This document shows positions 26,445-34,554 of a DNA stretch of 64,000 bases, one piece after another; positions within the stretch are counted from its first letter, which is position 1; each line of letters opens with the position of its first letter. A program made the position numbers and the translations under genes. Source of the stretch: DASPOJ01 sp050014395 (GTDB taxonomy: Bacteria; Acidobacteriota; Terriglobia; Acidiferrales; UBA7541); assembly GCA_050014395.1 (NCBI GenBank), contig JBEKDK010000019.1, forward strand, positions 10,972-74,971, in the 5' to 3' direction. The notes beneath the pieces were generated by a model that did not search any database, was not told the DNA's origin, and was given only the letters and a program-made list of their open reading frames with translations.

Positions 26445-27011
26445 ATGCTTAAGAAACTGACGATGACCTCGATAGCGTTGGCGATGGCGGTGGCCTTCAC
26501 GTCCTTTCCCGCGAAAGCGCAGTTGGGCAACGGCACAGGGACGACGAGCTTGAGCGTCACTGTTGGAGCCGAAGCCGGGCTGACGGTTGCAGCGACCTCG
26601 ACTCTGGCGTCGGTTGGCACGAATTTCGCCAACTACACAAGCTCGACCGCCTTGACCTATTACGTGCGTACGTCGAAGACCTCAGGGACGGGAAGCATCA
26701 CAGCAAAAGTAACTACCGATTTCAGTCCGGCCGGTGGTCCTTCGGTGGCCACGCCGCCAACAACAGGAGATGCCCTTACCTACACCTCCAGCGGCACTAT
26801 GCCCGGAAACAACTCGACGGGAGCGGTAATGGCCTTCGCCGGCATAGCGGCGTCCACTAGCGCGCAAACCAACGTCGCAACCTTTGCAGCCGACAATCGT
26901 TCCCTGATTACCGGGAACAGCGAATCGCTGGCCTGGACGCTAACCAACGATCCTAAGTATCAGACCGGGGCTTATTCGGCCACGGTGACTTTTACGATCA
27001 GCGCGGCTTGA
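26445..27011 (+). CDS. secreted fimbrin-like protein, array copy 1
   Basis: 188 residues using the ATG at 26445 that aligns with the starts of the other two copies; an in-frame ATG at 26439 is also possible. Signal peptide to about PAKAQ. The mature chain has no cysteine and is rich in Thr, Ser, Ala and Gly. A strand of alternating hydrophobic residues (TSLSVTVGAEAGLTV) opens it and YQTGAYSATVTFTISA closes it. Such complementary end strands are how chaperone-usher subunits join by donor-strand exchange. The family is not one I can name with certainty; spore-coat-U-like or DUF4402-like fimbrins are the nearest idea. Confidence 0.65.
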   Translation: MLKKLTMTSIALAMAVAFTSFPAKAQLGNGTGTTSLSVTVGAEAGLTVAATSTLASVGTNFANYTSSTALTYYVRTSKTSGTGSITAKVTTDFSPAGGPSVATPPTTGDALTYTSSGTMPGNNSTGAVMAFAGIAASTSAQTNVATFAADNRSLITGNSESLAWTLTNDPKYQTGAYSATVTFTISAA

Positions 27012-27053
27012 GAACTGGCAAAGATCCAAAAACCACCAAGGAGAAAATGAAAA

Positions 27054-27620
27054 ATGATTAAGAAATTGACGATGACCTCGATAGCGTTGGCGATGGCGGT
27101 GGCTTTCACGTCCTTTCCCGCAAAAGCGCAGTTGGGCAACGGCACAGGGACAACCACCCTCGGAATTACCGTGGGCGCCGAAGCGGGCCTGACGGTTGCG
27201 GCAACCTCGAGCCTGACGAACGTTGGCAACAACTTCGCCAATTACACAAGCTCGACCGCTTTGACCTATTACGTGCGCACGACACAAAGCTCAGGATCGG
27301 GAACGATCACAGCAAAAGTGACCACCGATTTTAGTCCGACCGGTGGCCCGTCCGTGGCTACGCCACCAACCACAGGAGATGCCCTTACCTACACCTCGAG
27401 TGGCACGGCTCCCGGCAACAACGGAACGGGCGCGGTAATGGCCTTCGCGGGTGTGGCAGCGTCCACGACCGCTCAAACCAACGTCGCAACGTTCGCAGCC
27501 GACAATCGTTCACTGCTCGCCGGGAATAGCGAATCCCTTGCCTGGACGCTGACCAACGATCCTAAGTATCAGACCGGGGCTTATTCGGCCACGGTGACGT
27601 TTACGATCAGCGCGACCTAA
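27054..27620 (+). CDS. secreted fimbrin-like protein, array copy 2
   Basis: 188 residues, start ATG at 27054 with AAGGAG about ten bases upstream. The signal peptide differs from copy 1 only at the first residues (MIKKL instead of MLKKL). The mature part differs at scattered positions, for example TTLGITVGAEAG for TSLSVTVGAEAG and TAPGNNGTGAV for TMPGNNSTGAV. Conserved segments include FANYTSSTALTYYVRT, SVATPPTTGDALTYTSSGT and LAWTLTNDPKYQTGAYSA. Presumed surface-fibre subunit, as for copy 1. Confidence 0.65.
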   Translation: MIKKLTMTSIALAMAVAFTSFPAKAQLGNGTGTTTLGITVGAEAGLTVAATSSLTNVGNNFANYTSSTALTYYVRTTQSSGSGTITAKVTTDFSPTGGPSVATPPTTGDALTYTSSGTAPGNNGTGAVMAFAGVAASTTAQTNVATFAADNRSLLAGNSESLAWTLTNDPKYQTGAYSATVTFTISAT

Positions 27621-27659
27621 GAACCACCAAGGAAAAAACTACTAAGGAGACGATGAAAA

Positions 27660-28226
27660 ATGCTTAAGAAACTGGCAATGACCTCGATCGCGCTGGCGAT
27701 GGCAGTGGCTTTCACGTCGTTTCCAGCGCGAGCACAGTTGGGCAGCGGCACTGGGACGACAACTCTGAGTGTTACCGTGGGCGCCGAAGCGGGCCTGACC
27801 GTTGCGGCAACCTCAACTCTGACGTCCGTTGGCACAAACTTCGCCAACTACACAAGCTCGACAGCCTTGACCTATTACGTGCGCACGACGCAGACCACGG
27901 GCGCGGGAAGCATTACAGCAAAAGTGACCACCGATTTCAGTCCGATCGGCGGCCCTTCCGTGGCCACACCGCCAACGGCGGGAGACGCCCTTGCCTACAC
28001 CTCCAGCGGCACGGCACCTGGAAACGGCGGAACCGGAGCCGTGATGGCGTTCGCGGGCATATCGGCGTCCACCAGCGCTCAAACCAACGTCGCCACGTTT
28101 GCAGCCAACAATCGTTCACTCATTACCGGAAACAGCGAATCGGTTGCCTGGACGCTAACCAACGATCCGAAATATCAAACGGGAGCCTACACGGCTACGG
28201 TGACGTTTACGATTAGTGCGACCTGA
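27660..28226 (+). CDS. secreted fimbrin-like protein, array copy 3
   Basis: 188 residues, start ATG at 27660 with TAAGGAG upstream. It follows the other copies but is the most diverged of the three near the signal peptide cleavage site (FPARAQLGSG) and in the last third (ISASTSAQTNVATFAANNRS, then VAWTLTNDPKYQTGAYTA). The substitutions look conservative and no frame damage is seen, so all three copies appear functional. Its stop codon is followed 23 bases later by a truncated relic of a fourth copy. Confidence 0.65.
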   Translation: MLKKLAMTSIALAMAVAFTSFPARAQLGSGTGTTTLSVTVGAEAGLTVAATSTLTSVGTNFANYTSSTALTYYVRTTQTTGAGSITAKVTTDFSPIGGPSVATPPTAGDALAYTSSGTAPGNGGTGAVMAFAGISASTSAQTNVATFAANNRSLITGNSESVAWTLTNDPKYQTGAYTATVTFTISAT

Positions 28227-28249
28227 AAACAGCCGCCGGAGAGCGTTGG

Positions 28250-28372
28250 ATGATCGAGCGGTCGGCAACGATCTCGATCCTGCTGACGACTCCGGTGGGT
28301 TTCACCGATCTTCCCGACCGCGGGCAGTTGAGTGCGGCGGCCGGGAGTTTCACGATGAGTGCTACTTATTGA
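28250..28372 (+). pseudogene. decayed, internally deleted array copy
   Basis: A 40-codon frame from ATG at 28250 to TGA at 28372. Its first 27 residues or so track the array signal peptide (ERSATISILLTTPVGFTDLP against KKLAMTSIALAMAVAFTSFP), then RGQL matches RAQL. It jumps directly to SFTMSATY, matching the family's last residues TFTISAT. The whole mature middle of about 140 residues is missing. This reads as a relic of a fourth tandem copy after internal deletion. Confidence 0.6.
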
Positions 28373-28383
28373 GGAGAAATATC

Positions 28384-29052
28384 GTGAAAAAGATTTTGCT
28401 CTTGGCGTTTGCTCTACTGCTTCTGCCCACCTTGGCTCGTACGCAGGCGGTGGGCACCATCAGCGTCACAAGTCAAGTGGGCGTCACTGTCGGTGTGGAA
28501 GCTGCATTGACCGTTTTGTCCTCGCCGCCGGCGGTACGGACGGAAGGAAGCGATGCGGACACCATCAAGCAACAAAGTGGCGCCAGGCAAGCGAGCGGCG
28601 TGAGGCAGGCCGGTGACTCCAGTCAATCCGGTGACGTCATGCAAGCTGGCGGCGTCACTATGCTCTCATCGTCCGGTGGCACTCTTTCCGATTACACGGG
28701 TACGACGTCGTTTACTTATTTCATTCGGACCGGCACGGTTGGCGGAAGCGGTTACATCAAGCTACAGGTGACCTCGGACTTCTCGCCAACGGGCGGCCCA
28801 TCGGTCGGTACGCCGATCGCGGCTGGGGATACGCTGCGCTACGCTTGCGCCATAAGCAGCCCTGGAACGGCGTGCAGTGGTTTCCAAGTCGCTTCCGTCG
28901 CCAGCCAAACACCCGTGGGAACTTTTACAACCAATGCACACACGGCCGCAAATGGTAGCAGCGCGTCAATTCTGTGGGAACTGACTAACGACCCGCTGTA
29001 CCAGACCGGTACATACATGGCGACAATTACCTATACGATTAGCGCTTCGTAG
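28384..29052 (+). CDS. secreted fimbrin-like protein with inserted Q/S-rich segment
   Basis: 222 residues from the GTG at 28384 with GAGGAG upstream; the open frame back to 28216 has no signal peptide and is rejected. Signal peptide to about LARTQ. It shares the array plan: VTVGVEAALTV, SDYTGTTSFTYFIRTG, TSDFSPTGGPSVGTP and the closing YQTGTYMATITYTISAS. An extra stretch of about 45 residues (around 52-95) is rich in Gln, Ser, Gly and Ala, with short imperfect repeats such as RQASGVRQAGDSS. It is inserted just after the first strand and could be a flexible or surface-exposed loop. It follows the decayed copy directly. Confidence 0.6.
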   Translation: MKKILLLAFALLLLPTLARTQAVGTISVTSQVGVTVGVEAALTVLSSPPAVRTEGSDADTIKQQSGARQASGVRQAGDSSQSGDVMQAGGVTMLSSSGGTLSDYTGTTSFTYFIRTGTVGGSGYIKLQVTSDFSPTGGPSVGTPIAAGDTLRYACAISSPGTACSGFQVASVASQTPVGTFTTNAHTAANGSSASILWELTNDPLYQTGTYMATITYTISAS

Positions 29053-29217
29053 ACAATATAGGGGGGAAGTTCGGGCGGGTCTGGCTGGTTCGAATTTTAT
29101 GTAGTGGTGTGGTTTCGGTTGTTTTCCAATTGCTGCGGCCCCGAAGTAAGCGAGAAGAAATACCAACCAAGCCCACGGCAGTAAAGCGTATTTGAATTTG
29201 GGGGAGAGGAACTTCAC

Positions 29218-29688
29218 ATGTATGTCAAAAAGTTTGCGATCGCCGCGGTAGCTTTCCTCGCCTTATTGCAACCACCTCTGGGCGCAAACGTCAGCAATGC
29301 GACCGTGACACCCAGCTCTGTCACTTTCACTTCGAGCGATCCGGACCTAAGCGTAGCGAGCACACCGGCCACGACGAACGTCTCTTTCAAGACAACTTTC
29401 TATCCTGCGTCCTTTACCGTCCACGTGAAAGCATTGGCCGCGGCATTCACCGGCTGCCACACGCCTCCCATAAGTGCGGTGACGATCTCGTGTTCGAGCG
29501 CGAGCGGAGTGACGTGTGCGGGCGCGGCGGCGTTGAGCAACACCGGAAATGGCACGACGGTAGCGACCGGGTCGGGGAATCACAACCCCGCAAGCTTAGT
29601 GATTTCTTACACTTTCCAAGACTCATGGACGTATCAACAAGGAGCATCATGTTCAATAAGCGTGCAAGTTATCTACACCGAGCCTTAG
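29218..29688 (+). CDS. small secreted protein of the fimbrin-like locus
   Basis: 156 residues with a signal peptide ending near LGANV; GGGGGAGAGGAA lies upstream of the ATG. The mature protein is beta-rich with four cysteines, in CHTPP, CSSASG, CAGAA and CSISV. It has an S-F-K-T-T-F-Y motif and ends in a strand SISVQVIYTEP that could serve in donor-strand pairing. It has little direct similarity to the 188-residue copies, so it may be a tip or minor subunit; that is inference. Its last 40 bases overlap the start of the chaperone-like gene, indicating tight coupling. Confidence 0.6.
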   Translation: MYVKKFAIAAVAFLALLQPPLGANVSNATVTPSSVTFTSSDPDLSVASTPATTNVSFKTTFYPASFTVHVKALAAAFTGCHTPPISAVTISCSSASGVTCAGAAALSNTGNGTTVATGSGNHNPASLVISYTFQDSWTYQQGASCSISVQVIYTEP

Positions 29689-30518
29689 TCATCGGACTTT
29701 GTTTAACCGTCTATCCGGCGTTTGCGCCGAGCGCGCACGCGCAAGTGGGGCTGGGCCTCGCGCCTATGCGCGTGGAGTTGCGGATGGCCCCCGGTCAGGA
29801 ATACTCGAACACCGTCAAGCTGAGCAGCCAGTCCGGTCTGAACACCCGGGTACGCGCCGAGGTCTTGGATTTCGATATCGACGAATCGGCGACGCCCCAA
29901 TTCGAGCGCAATCAGCCGAAGGAAGCGGCCACTTCCTGCAAGGATTGGCTCACTCTGAATCCCATGGAGATGGCAATTGACAAGGACGGGTTCTTAAACG
30001 TCCGTTACACGATCCATCTCCCGGCCGGCCTTCCCGAAGGCAGTTACAACTGCGCGGCGGGCTTCACGACGCTTCCCGCAGTGTCCGATACCAATGGCGG
30101 GATGGGCTTAAACATGGCCGTGCGCGTCGTGGGTGCGTTTTACATCGTGGTGGGCACGCCTCCGGTGATCGGGAAACTCGACGAGATCTCGCTCGAAGCG
30201 ACGCCGGCGGTGAAGGGACAAGACGCGGGATTCCAGGCTGTGGTGGTGCTAAGCAACTCGGGGAAAATGTACTTCCGGCCAATCGGAACGCTGGACGTGC
30301 TGGATGCCAACGGCAAGACCATCGAGACCGATGAATTTCAGTCGCTGCCGGTGTTGCGCGAACGCAGTCAGCGATTCGTGTTTCCTTTAAAAACACATCT
30401 GGGCCCAGGCCAGTACAAGCTGCGGGCGCGCGTGGACATCGGTACCGGTGAAGTGCAGGAAGGCGACGCCGATGTAACAGTCGACGCCGTGCCGCCGGTG
30501 CAAAAAGCAGAAAAATAG
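29649..30518 (+). CDS. periplasmic pilus-chaperone-like protein
   Basis: 289 residues from the ATG at 29649 with AAGGAG seven bases upstream, inside the end of the previous gene. Signal peptide to about AHAQVG. The first mature strand GLGLAPMRVELRMAPGQEYSNTVKLSSQ, an immunoglobulin-like fold rich in beta strands, and the late segment KMYFRPIGTLDVLDANGK fit PapD-like chaperones, where the first domain caps pilus subunits. A pair of cysteines (in TSCKDWL and YNCAAGF) could form a disulfide. Classic chaperone motifs are only partly visible, so the call rests on fold-like pattern plus context between fimbrin-like genes and a barrel gene. Confidence 0.55.
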   Translation: MFNKRASYLHRALVIGLCLTVYPAFAPSAHAQVGLGLAPMRVELRMAPGQEYSNTVKLSSQSGLNTRVRAEVLDFDIDESATPQFERNQPKEAATSCKDWLTLNPMEMAIDKDGFLNVRYTIHLPAGLPEGSYNCAAGFTTLPAVSDTNGGMGLNMAVRVVGAFYIVVGTPPVIGKLDEISLEATPAVKGQDAGFQAVVVLSNSGKMYFRPIGTLDVLDANGKTIETDEFQSLPVLRERSQRFVFPLKTHLGPGQYKLRARVDIGTGEVQEGDADVTVDAVPPVQKAEK

Positions 30519-30650
30519 CAGCCATGCAGTGCATACCAGAGGGCACGGAAGACCACTCGATGGCGCGCTTCGTCCAGAGACAATGCGCGCGGCCGCGAGT
30601 TGGTACCCCGCAGAAACCTCCGGCCGGCAGTATGCTCAAAGGGAACAAAA

Positions 30651-30735
30651 TTGTGTTACTTGAAAGATTGGGCGGCACGAGCGGCGACCGTGGTCGCAGC
30701 TCTGTTGCTCTTCTCGGCTGGACTGCGCGCGCGGT
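30651..30735 (+). other. signal-peptide segment out of frame with the barrel gene
   Basis: From a TTG at 30651 (AAAGGGAA upstream) the frame encodes an excellent signal peptide: basic LKDWAARAA, then a hydrophobic VVAALLLFSAGLRA. This frame does not continue the barrel protein, whose coding lies one base over, from 30736 on. The switch point is a GC repeat at 30725-30732 (four GC units before GG). One more GC unit would join both parts into SAGLRARGVLDAGLEG. This is either a true frameshift, phase variation or an assembly error. Confidence 0.55.
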
Positions 30736-32919
30736 GTGCTCGATGCAGGCCTCGAAGGATCTTTCGGGGACGGCTTTCATACAGGGACGATGTTTGTAGC
30801 TCTCGAGCAAGTGCCCTTATTCGGCTGGCACTGGGATTTTGTGGCCGGCGATGCGCAGGTCTCCTCCAATCTCTTGGGGAATGCCATCAACAATGTCTCT
30901 ACTCCCGATATTTCGGCCCGCGGCTTTGGCGTGACGATGAAGCGCAAGACTCGGGCGTATCAAGTCTTCTATGGTGACGAAACCTTGCTCGGCGGCCAGC
31001 GAATCGCGTACAGGCTGGAGCTGCCCCAAATCGTCGCCGGCGTAACAATGAAGCAATCGATCGGCGAACGATTGAATTTCGGTGTTCGATACCTGCACTT
31101 GGACACTAATCCCAGCGTGCTGACCAATCAATCGACCTTTTATTTTCCGGGCCACGTGTTCCGCACTTCCGACAGCATCGCCCTGCAATCCTCGTACACC
31201 CTTAGCAAGGCCATGACTTTCTTCGGGGAGGTGAACTACACCAAGGCAACGCAGTTCGCGCCGTCGTTGGTGGCGCAGCATCCTCTGTCATTTTTCGCCG
31301 CGTGGTCGTGGGAGCGGCCTAAATTTACCGTGAAAGCGAACTACGTTTCTCAGAGTGTTACATATCTTCCATTGCTGGGATCGTTTTCAGGAGACCGGCG
31401 CGGCTCATTTTTAGAAGGTCATTACCACGTGACACGGCGTTTGGACTTGAACGCTTCAGGCGAGGAATACTCGAATAACCTCGAGGGCAATCCCTCGCTG
31501 CCGACGTTCCATAGCTCCGGGATTTCAGGCGGCGGGTCGTTCACGTTGCCATGGGCTGTGAGTGTCGACGCGTCGATTTCTACGTTGCATTTGACCACTG
31601 TGAATCCGGCGCAGCCCACCTTAGTTTCCGACGACCAGCAACTTAGCATGGATGTCAGCCGGGGGTTCCGGCGGCATAGCGTGCGCTTTTCGTATATCGA
31701 AATGAAACTAAACCAAAGTTCCGTGCTGCAAACGCAACACTTTATCGAAGGACAGGACACCTTCACGTGGAAACGCATCGTGTTGCGAGGCGCCGTGCGA
31801 TATCAGAATTCGCAAACCTCCGATACGCGAAACACGATATACGTACGAGGGGCTATCCAAACGAACCTCAAGTGGATCTCAGCCTACGCGAATTTTGAAA
31901 AGGGCAACGATTTAGTGAATAGCAGCGTGTTCAGCACCAACGCGTACTCGGACACAGTGATTGGCTTGAGCGTGCCATTGCGCCTTGGGTGGAGCCTGCA
32001 AGCAGAAGCGTCTCGAGACAATCTGAATACAGCGCTGAACCCGGAAAACGTTTTTCTATTTCCGACAGCGAACCTGGGCGCTACACAGGTGCCTGGGTTC
32101 CAACAATGGAGCGGATATTTCCGCTTAGGGAAAGCATTCCGGTGGGGGAAGGCGATGTCGTCGAGCGCCGGAATCGATCAATACGCGGCTGCGCGGGTGC
32201 CACTGGTGGGCAGCATACAGGGACGAGTGACGGAACCGGCCCTTACCGGAATGCTGGCATCCCCAAACGTTTCGGTAAGCTTGGATTCCGGCCGGTCGGC
32301 CCTCACGGACTCATCGGGAAACTATACGTTCAGCGATGTGTCTGAAGGTGCCCACGTTGTAGGGTTGGATACCGAACAACTGCCCACTGATTACGAAGCT
32401 GGGCCAAATGCGTCTGTGCAGGTAGTCGTGACACCTCGGTTGCGCGTGCACACGGATTTCACAGTGGTGCGGCTGGTTCGCCTGACAGGGAGGATCACTG
32501 CGCCGCCTGGTACGCAGATAGGAAACCTGGTGATCCGCCTGGCGAGCACGGATCGCTACACGACACCCGACGAAGATGGAGACTTTGGTTTCTATAATTT
32601 GAAAGAAGGCGAATACACGATAGCGATCGACCCGCAGTCAATTCCCGATGAACTTATGCTGTCGACTCCCGCGAGCTTGCAGGTGTCGGCCTCGGGTGAC
32701 AACGGGCCGCTCGCGGCCATTGAATTTAGCCTAGTGCCGAAGCCCCCGCCGGAAAAACCAATTCACCAGATGTTGCAGCAAAAGATCCATGTGGGGAGCG
32801 CCCCGAAGCCCGCTCCCAATGCCGCCCCCGCTCCCGCTTCGCCTCACGGCCACGACGCCCATAAGCCGAAGAAAAATGCCAGCGGCACCACCGCACCGCC
32901 GGCGCCGAACAAGAACTAA
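30736..32919 (+). CDS. usher-like outer-membrane barrel with two C-terminal sandwich domains
   Basis: 727 residues in this frame; the missing signal peptide lies in another frame just upstream (30651-30735). Residues about 1-480 are a beta barrel: alternating strands rich in Tyr, Phe and Ser, such as ISARGFGVTMKRKTRAYQVFYGDE and FGVRYLHLDTNPSVL. Two carboxypeptidase-regulatory-like domains follow (about 492-570, with TDSSGNYTFSDVSEGAHVVGLD, and about 578-660, with TPDEDGDFGFYNLKEGEYTIAID). A Pro/Ala/Lys/His-rich tail ends the protein. A barrel with C-terminal sandwich domains next to a chaperone gene and fimbrin-like genes suggests an usher role, exporting and assembling subunits. Sequence similarity to classic ushers is not obvious, so this remains inference. 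Confidence 0.55.
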   Translation: MLDAGLEGSFGDGFHTGTMFVALEQVPLFGWHWDFVAGDAQVSSNLLGNAINNVSTPDISARGFGVTMKRKTRAYQVFYGDETLLGGQRIAYRLELPQIVAGVTMKQSIGERLNFGVRYLHLDTNPSVLTNQSTFYFPGHVFRTSDSIALQSSYTLSKAMTFFGEVNYTKATQFAPSLVAQHPLSFFAAWSWERPKFTVKANYVSQSVTYLPLLGSFSGDRRGSFLEGHYHVTRRLDLNASGEEYSNNLEGNPSLPTFHSSGISGGGSFTLPWAVSVDASISTLHLTTVNPAQPTLVSDDQQLSMDVSRGFRRHSVRFSYIEMKLNQSSVLQTQHFIEGQDTFTWKRIVLRGAVRYQNSQTSDTRNTIYVRGAIQTNLKWISAYANFEKGNDLVNSSVFSTNAYSDTVIGLSVPLRLGWSLQAEASRDNLNTALNPENVFLFPTANLGATQVPGFQQWSGYFRLGKAFRWGKAMSSSAGIDQYAAARVPLVGSIQGRVTEPALTGMLASPNVSVSLDSGRSALTDSSGNYTFSDVSEGAHVVGLDTEQLPTDYEAGPNASVQVVVTPRLRVHTDFTVVRLVRLTGRITAPPGTQIGNLVIRLASTDRYTTPDEDGDFGFYNLKEGEYTIAIDPQSIPDELMLSTPASLQVSASGDNGPLAAIEFSLVPKPPPEKPIHQMLQQKIHVGSAPKPAPNAAPAPASPHGHDAHKPKKNASGTTAPPAPNKN

Positions 32920-33005
32920 CTGCGAAGTCTGATTTCGGGTGGGGGCGACAAGCGCGAACCCAATCCGCGCGTCATCGCGTCCAATTAGAGTGGAGGATTC
33001 TGATC

Positions 33006-34460
33006 ATGAATGTCGCTAGAAATCGAGCTGCCCGCAGAGCGAGCTACGCTTCGTTGGCTGCGCTTGCCTTCCTGATGCTCAGCAGTTCGCTGGCTGGGCA
33101 AACAACCAATACGGGCAGCCGGACGGATTTGTTATCCCAATTCAGCAGTTCACTTGACGCTCTCACGCTGCGGGTGTCTCCGTCCGTGGTACAAGTTCAG
33201 GTCACCGGATTTCAAGCGGTGAACGAAGGGAATTCGGGCGATACGAGCCTGGTTGCCAGAAGTCGCGTACTTGGATCGGGAGTGATCGTCGATCCGGATG
33301 GATATATCGTCACGAACGCGCACGTGGTGAGAGGCGCGCAGCGCGTGCGCGTGTTTCTGACGGCTTCGCCGGGCGGCTCGCAGGTGAGAGCCAGTTTGGG
33401 CCTCACCGATCGATTGCCTGCGATGGATGCGAAGATCGTTGGCATCGATCCGACGATCGATCTCGCTCTGCTGAAAGTCGATGCCAGCGGCCTGCCGGCG
33501 CTTTCGTTTGCGGACTACAACTCGCTGGAAAAAGGGCAGATCGTTCTTGCGTTTGGCAATCCAGAAGGCTTTGAGAATTCGGTCAGCATGGGCGTGGTCA
33601 GCGCGGTTGCCAGACAAGTGTTGCCTGACGTTCCATCGGTGTACATCCAAACCGACGCGCCGATTAACCCGGGCAATAGCGGCGGACCGCTGGTCGATAC
33701 CGATGGCCACATCGTTGGCATCAATACGTTCATTGTGAGCGAAAGCGGTGGAAGCCAAGGCCTCGGCTTCGCGATTCCCAGCAGCACCGTCGAGTTTGTC
33801 TACCACGAGCTTCGCCAGTTCGGCCATGTCCATCACGTGGTGATTGGCGTGGACCTGCAGCAGATAACTTCCGACCTCGCACAAGGACTCAACCTCGTTC
33901 AGCAGGAAGGCATCATCGTCTCTGACGTCCAGCCCGGCGGCCCCGCGGACAAAGCTGGCCTCGAAATCGGAGACATTCTGGAGAGTCTGGACGGGCGAGT
34001 TCTCGGGAGCACGGCTTTGGCCAAAATGATTATTTCTACGCGGCCCAGCGATGCCGTGCTGCAAGCGGTGATCTTGCGCGGCACTCAGAAACTGACGCTT
34101 CAAATTCCAGTCAAGGAAGATCGATCGGATGTCGATCAAATCGCCGATCTCTCCGACCCGGCCAAATCGCTGGTGTCCAGGCTTGGCATCTTTGGCGTCG
34201 ATATCAATGAGAAGCTGGCTGCCGAATTACCCGGATTACGGCGTCCTTCCGGCGTGATTGTCGCGGCGCTGGCGGCGAACATGTTGGAGTCCGAGACCGA
34301 TCTGCAACAGGGAGACATGATCCACTCACTCAACGGAAAAACGATTTTGACTTTGGACGATCTGCGATCAGGGATCCGCGGCGTCCCGTCTGGCACGCCC
34401 ATGGTGCTGCAAATCGAACGGGGCGGCGTACTGATGTACATCGCATTTGAGTTGGAATAA
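33006..34460 (+). CDS. DegP/HtrA-like periplasmic serine protease
   Basis: 484 residues with a signal peptide to about LAGQT. Trypsin-like catalytic residues are H106 (TNAHVV), D152 (TIDLALL) and S225 (GNSGGPL), all intact. Two PDZ domains follow (about 275-365 and 385-480), with GIIVSDVQPGGPADKAGLEIGDI and GVIVAALAANMLESETDLQQGD. It degrades or refolds damaged envelope proteins. It sits 86 bases after the usher-like gene on the same strand and may supply quality control for that surface system, but HtrA proteins are also general factors. The next gene is separate. Confidence 0.92.
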   Translation: MNVARNRAARRASYASLAALAFLMLSSSLAGQTTNTGSRTDLLSQFSSSLDALTLRVSPSVVQVQVTGFQAVNEGNSGDTSLVARSRVLGSGVIVDPDGYIVTNAHVVRGAQRVRVFLTASPGGSQVRASLGLTDRLPAMDAKIVGIDPTIDLALLKVDASGLPALSFADYNSLEKGQIVLAFGNPEGFENSVSMGVVSAVARQVLPDVPSVYIQTDAPINPGNSGGPLVDTDGHIVGINTFIVSESGGSQGLGFAIPSSTVEFVYHELRQFGHVHHVVIGVDLQQITSDLAQGLNLVQQEGIIVSDVQPGGPADKAGLEIGDILESLDGRVLGSTALAKMIISTRPSDAVLQAVILRGTQKLTLQIPVKEDRSDVDQIADLSDPAKSLVSRLGIFGVDINEKLAAELPGLRRPSGVIVAALAANMLESETDLQQGDMIHSLNGKTILTLDDLRSGIRGVPSGTPMVLQIERGGVLMYIAFELE

Positions 34461-34554
34461 GCGCGAGCACAGAAGCAAGTGAAGGAATGAGGCGAACCTG
34501 CTAGGCTTCCGCCGCGGAAAGAAGTAACGTAAGAGCGCGGCGGAGAACTTAAAA

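Larger units (their letters stand above)
26445..28226 (+). repeat. tandem array of three near-identical genes
   Basis: Three copies of a gene plus its leader lie head to tail with periods of 609 and 606 bases (starts at 26445, 27054, 27660). Both coding and intergenic parts are alike: each start is preceded by a version of AAGGAG followed by GATGAAA or ATGAAAA. All three encode 188 residues. This points to recent tandem duplication, with divergence mostly in the middle of the proteins. Confidence 0.85.
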
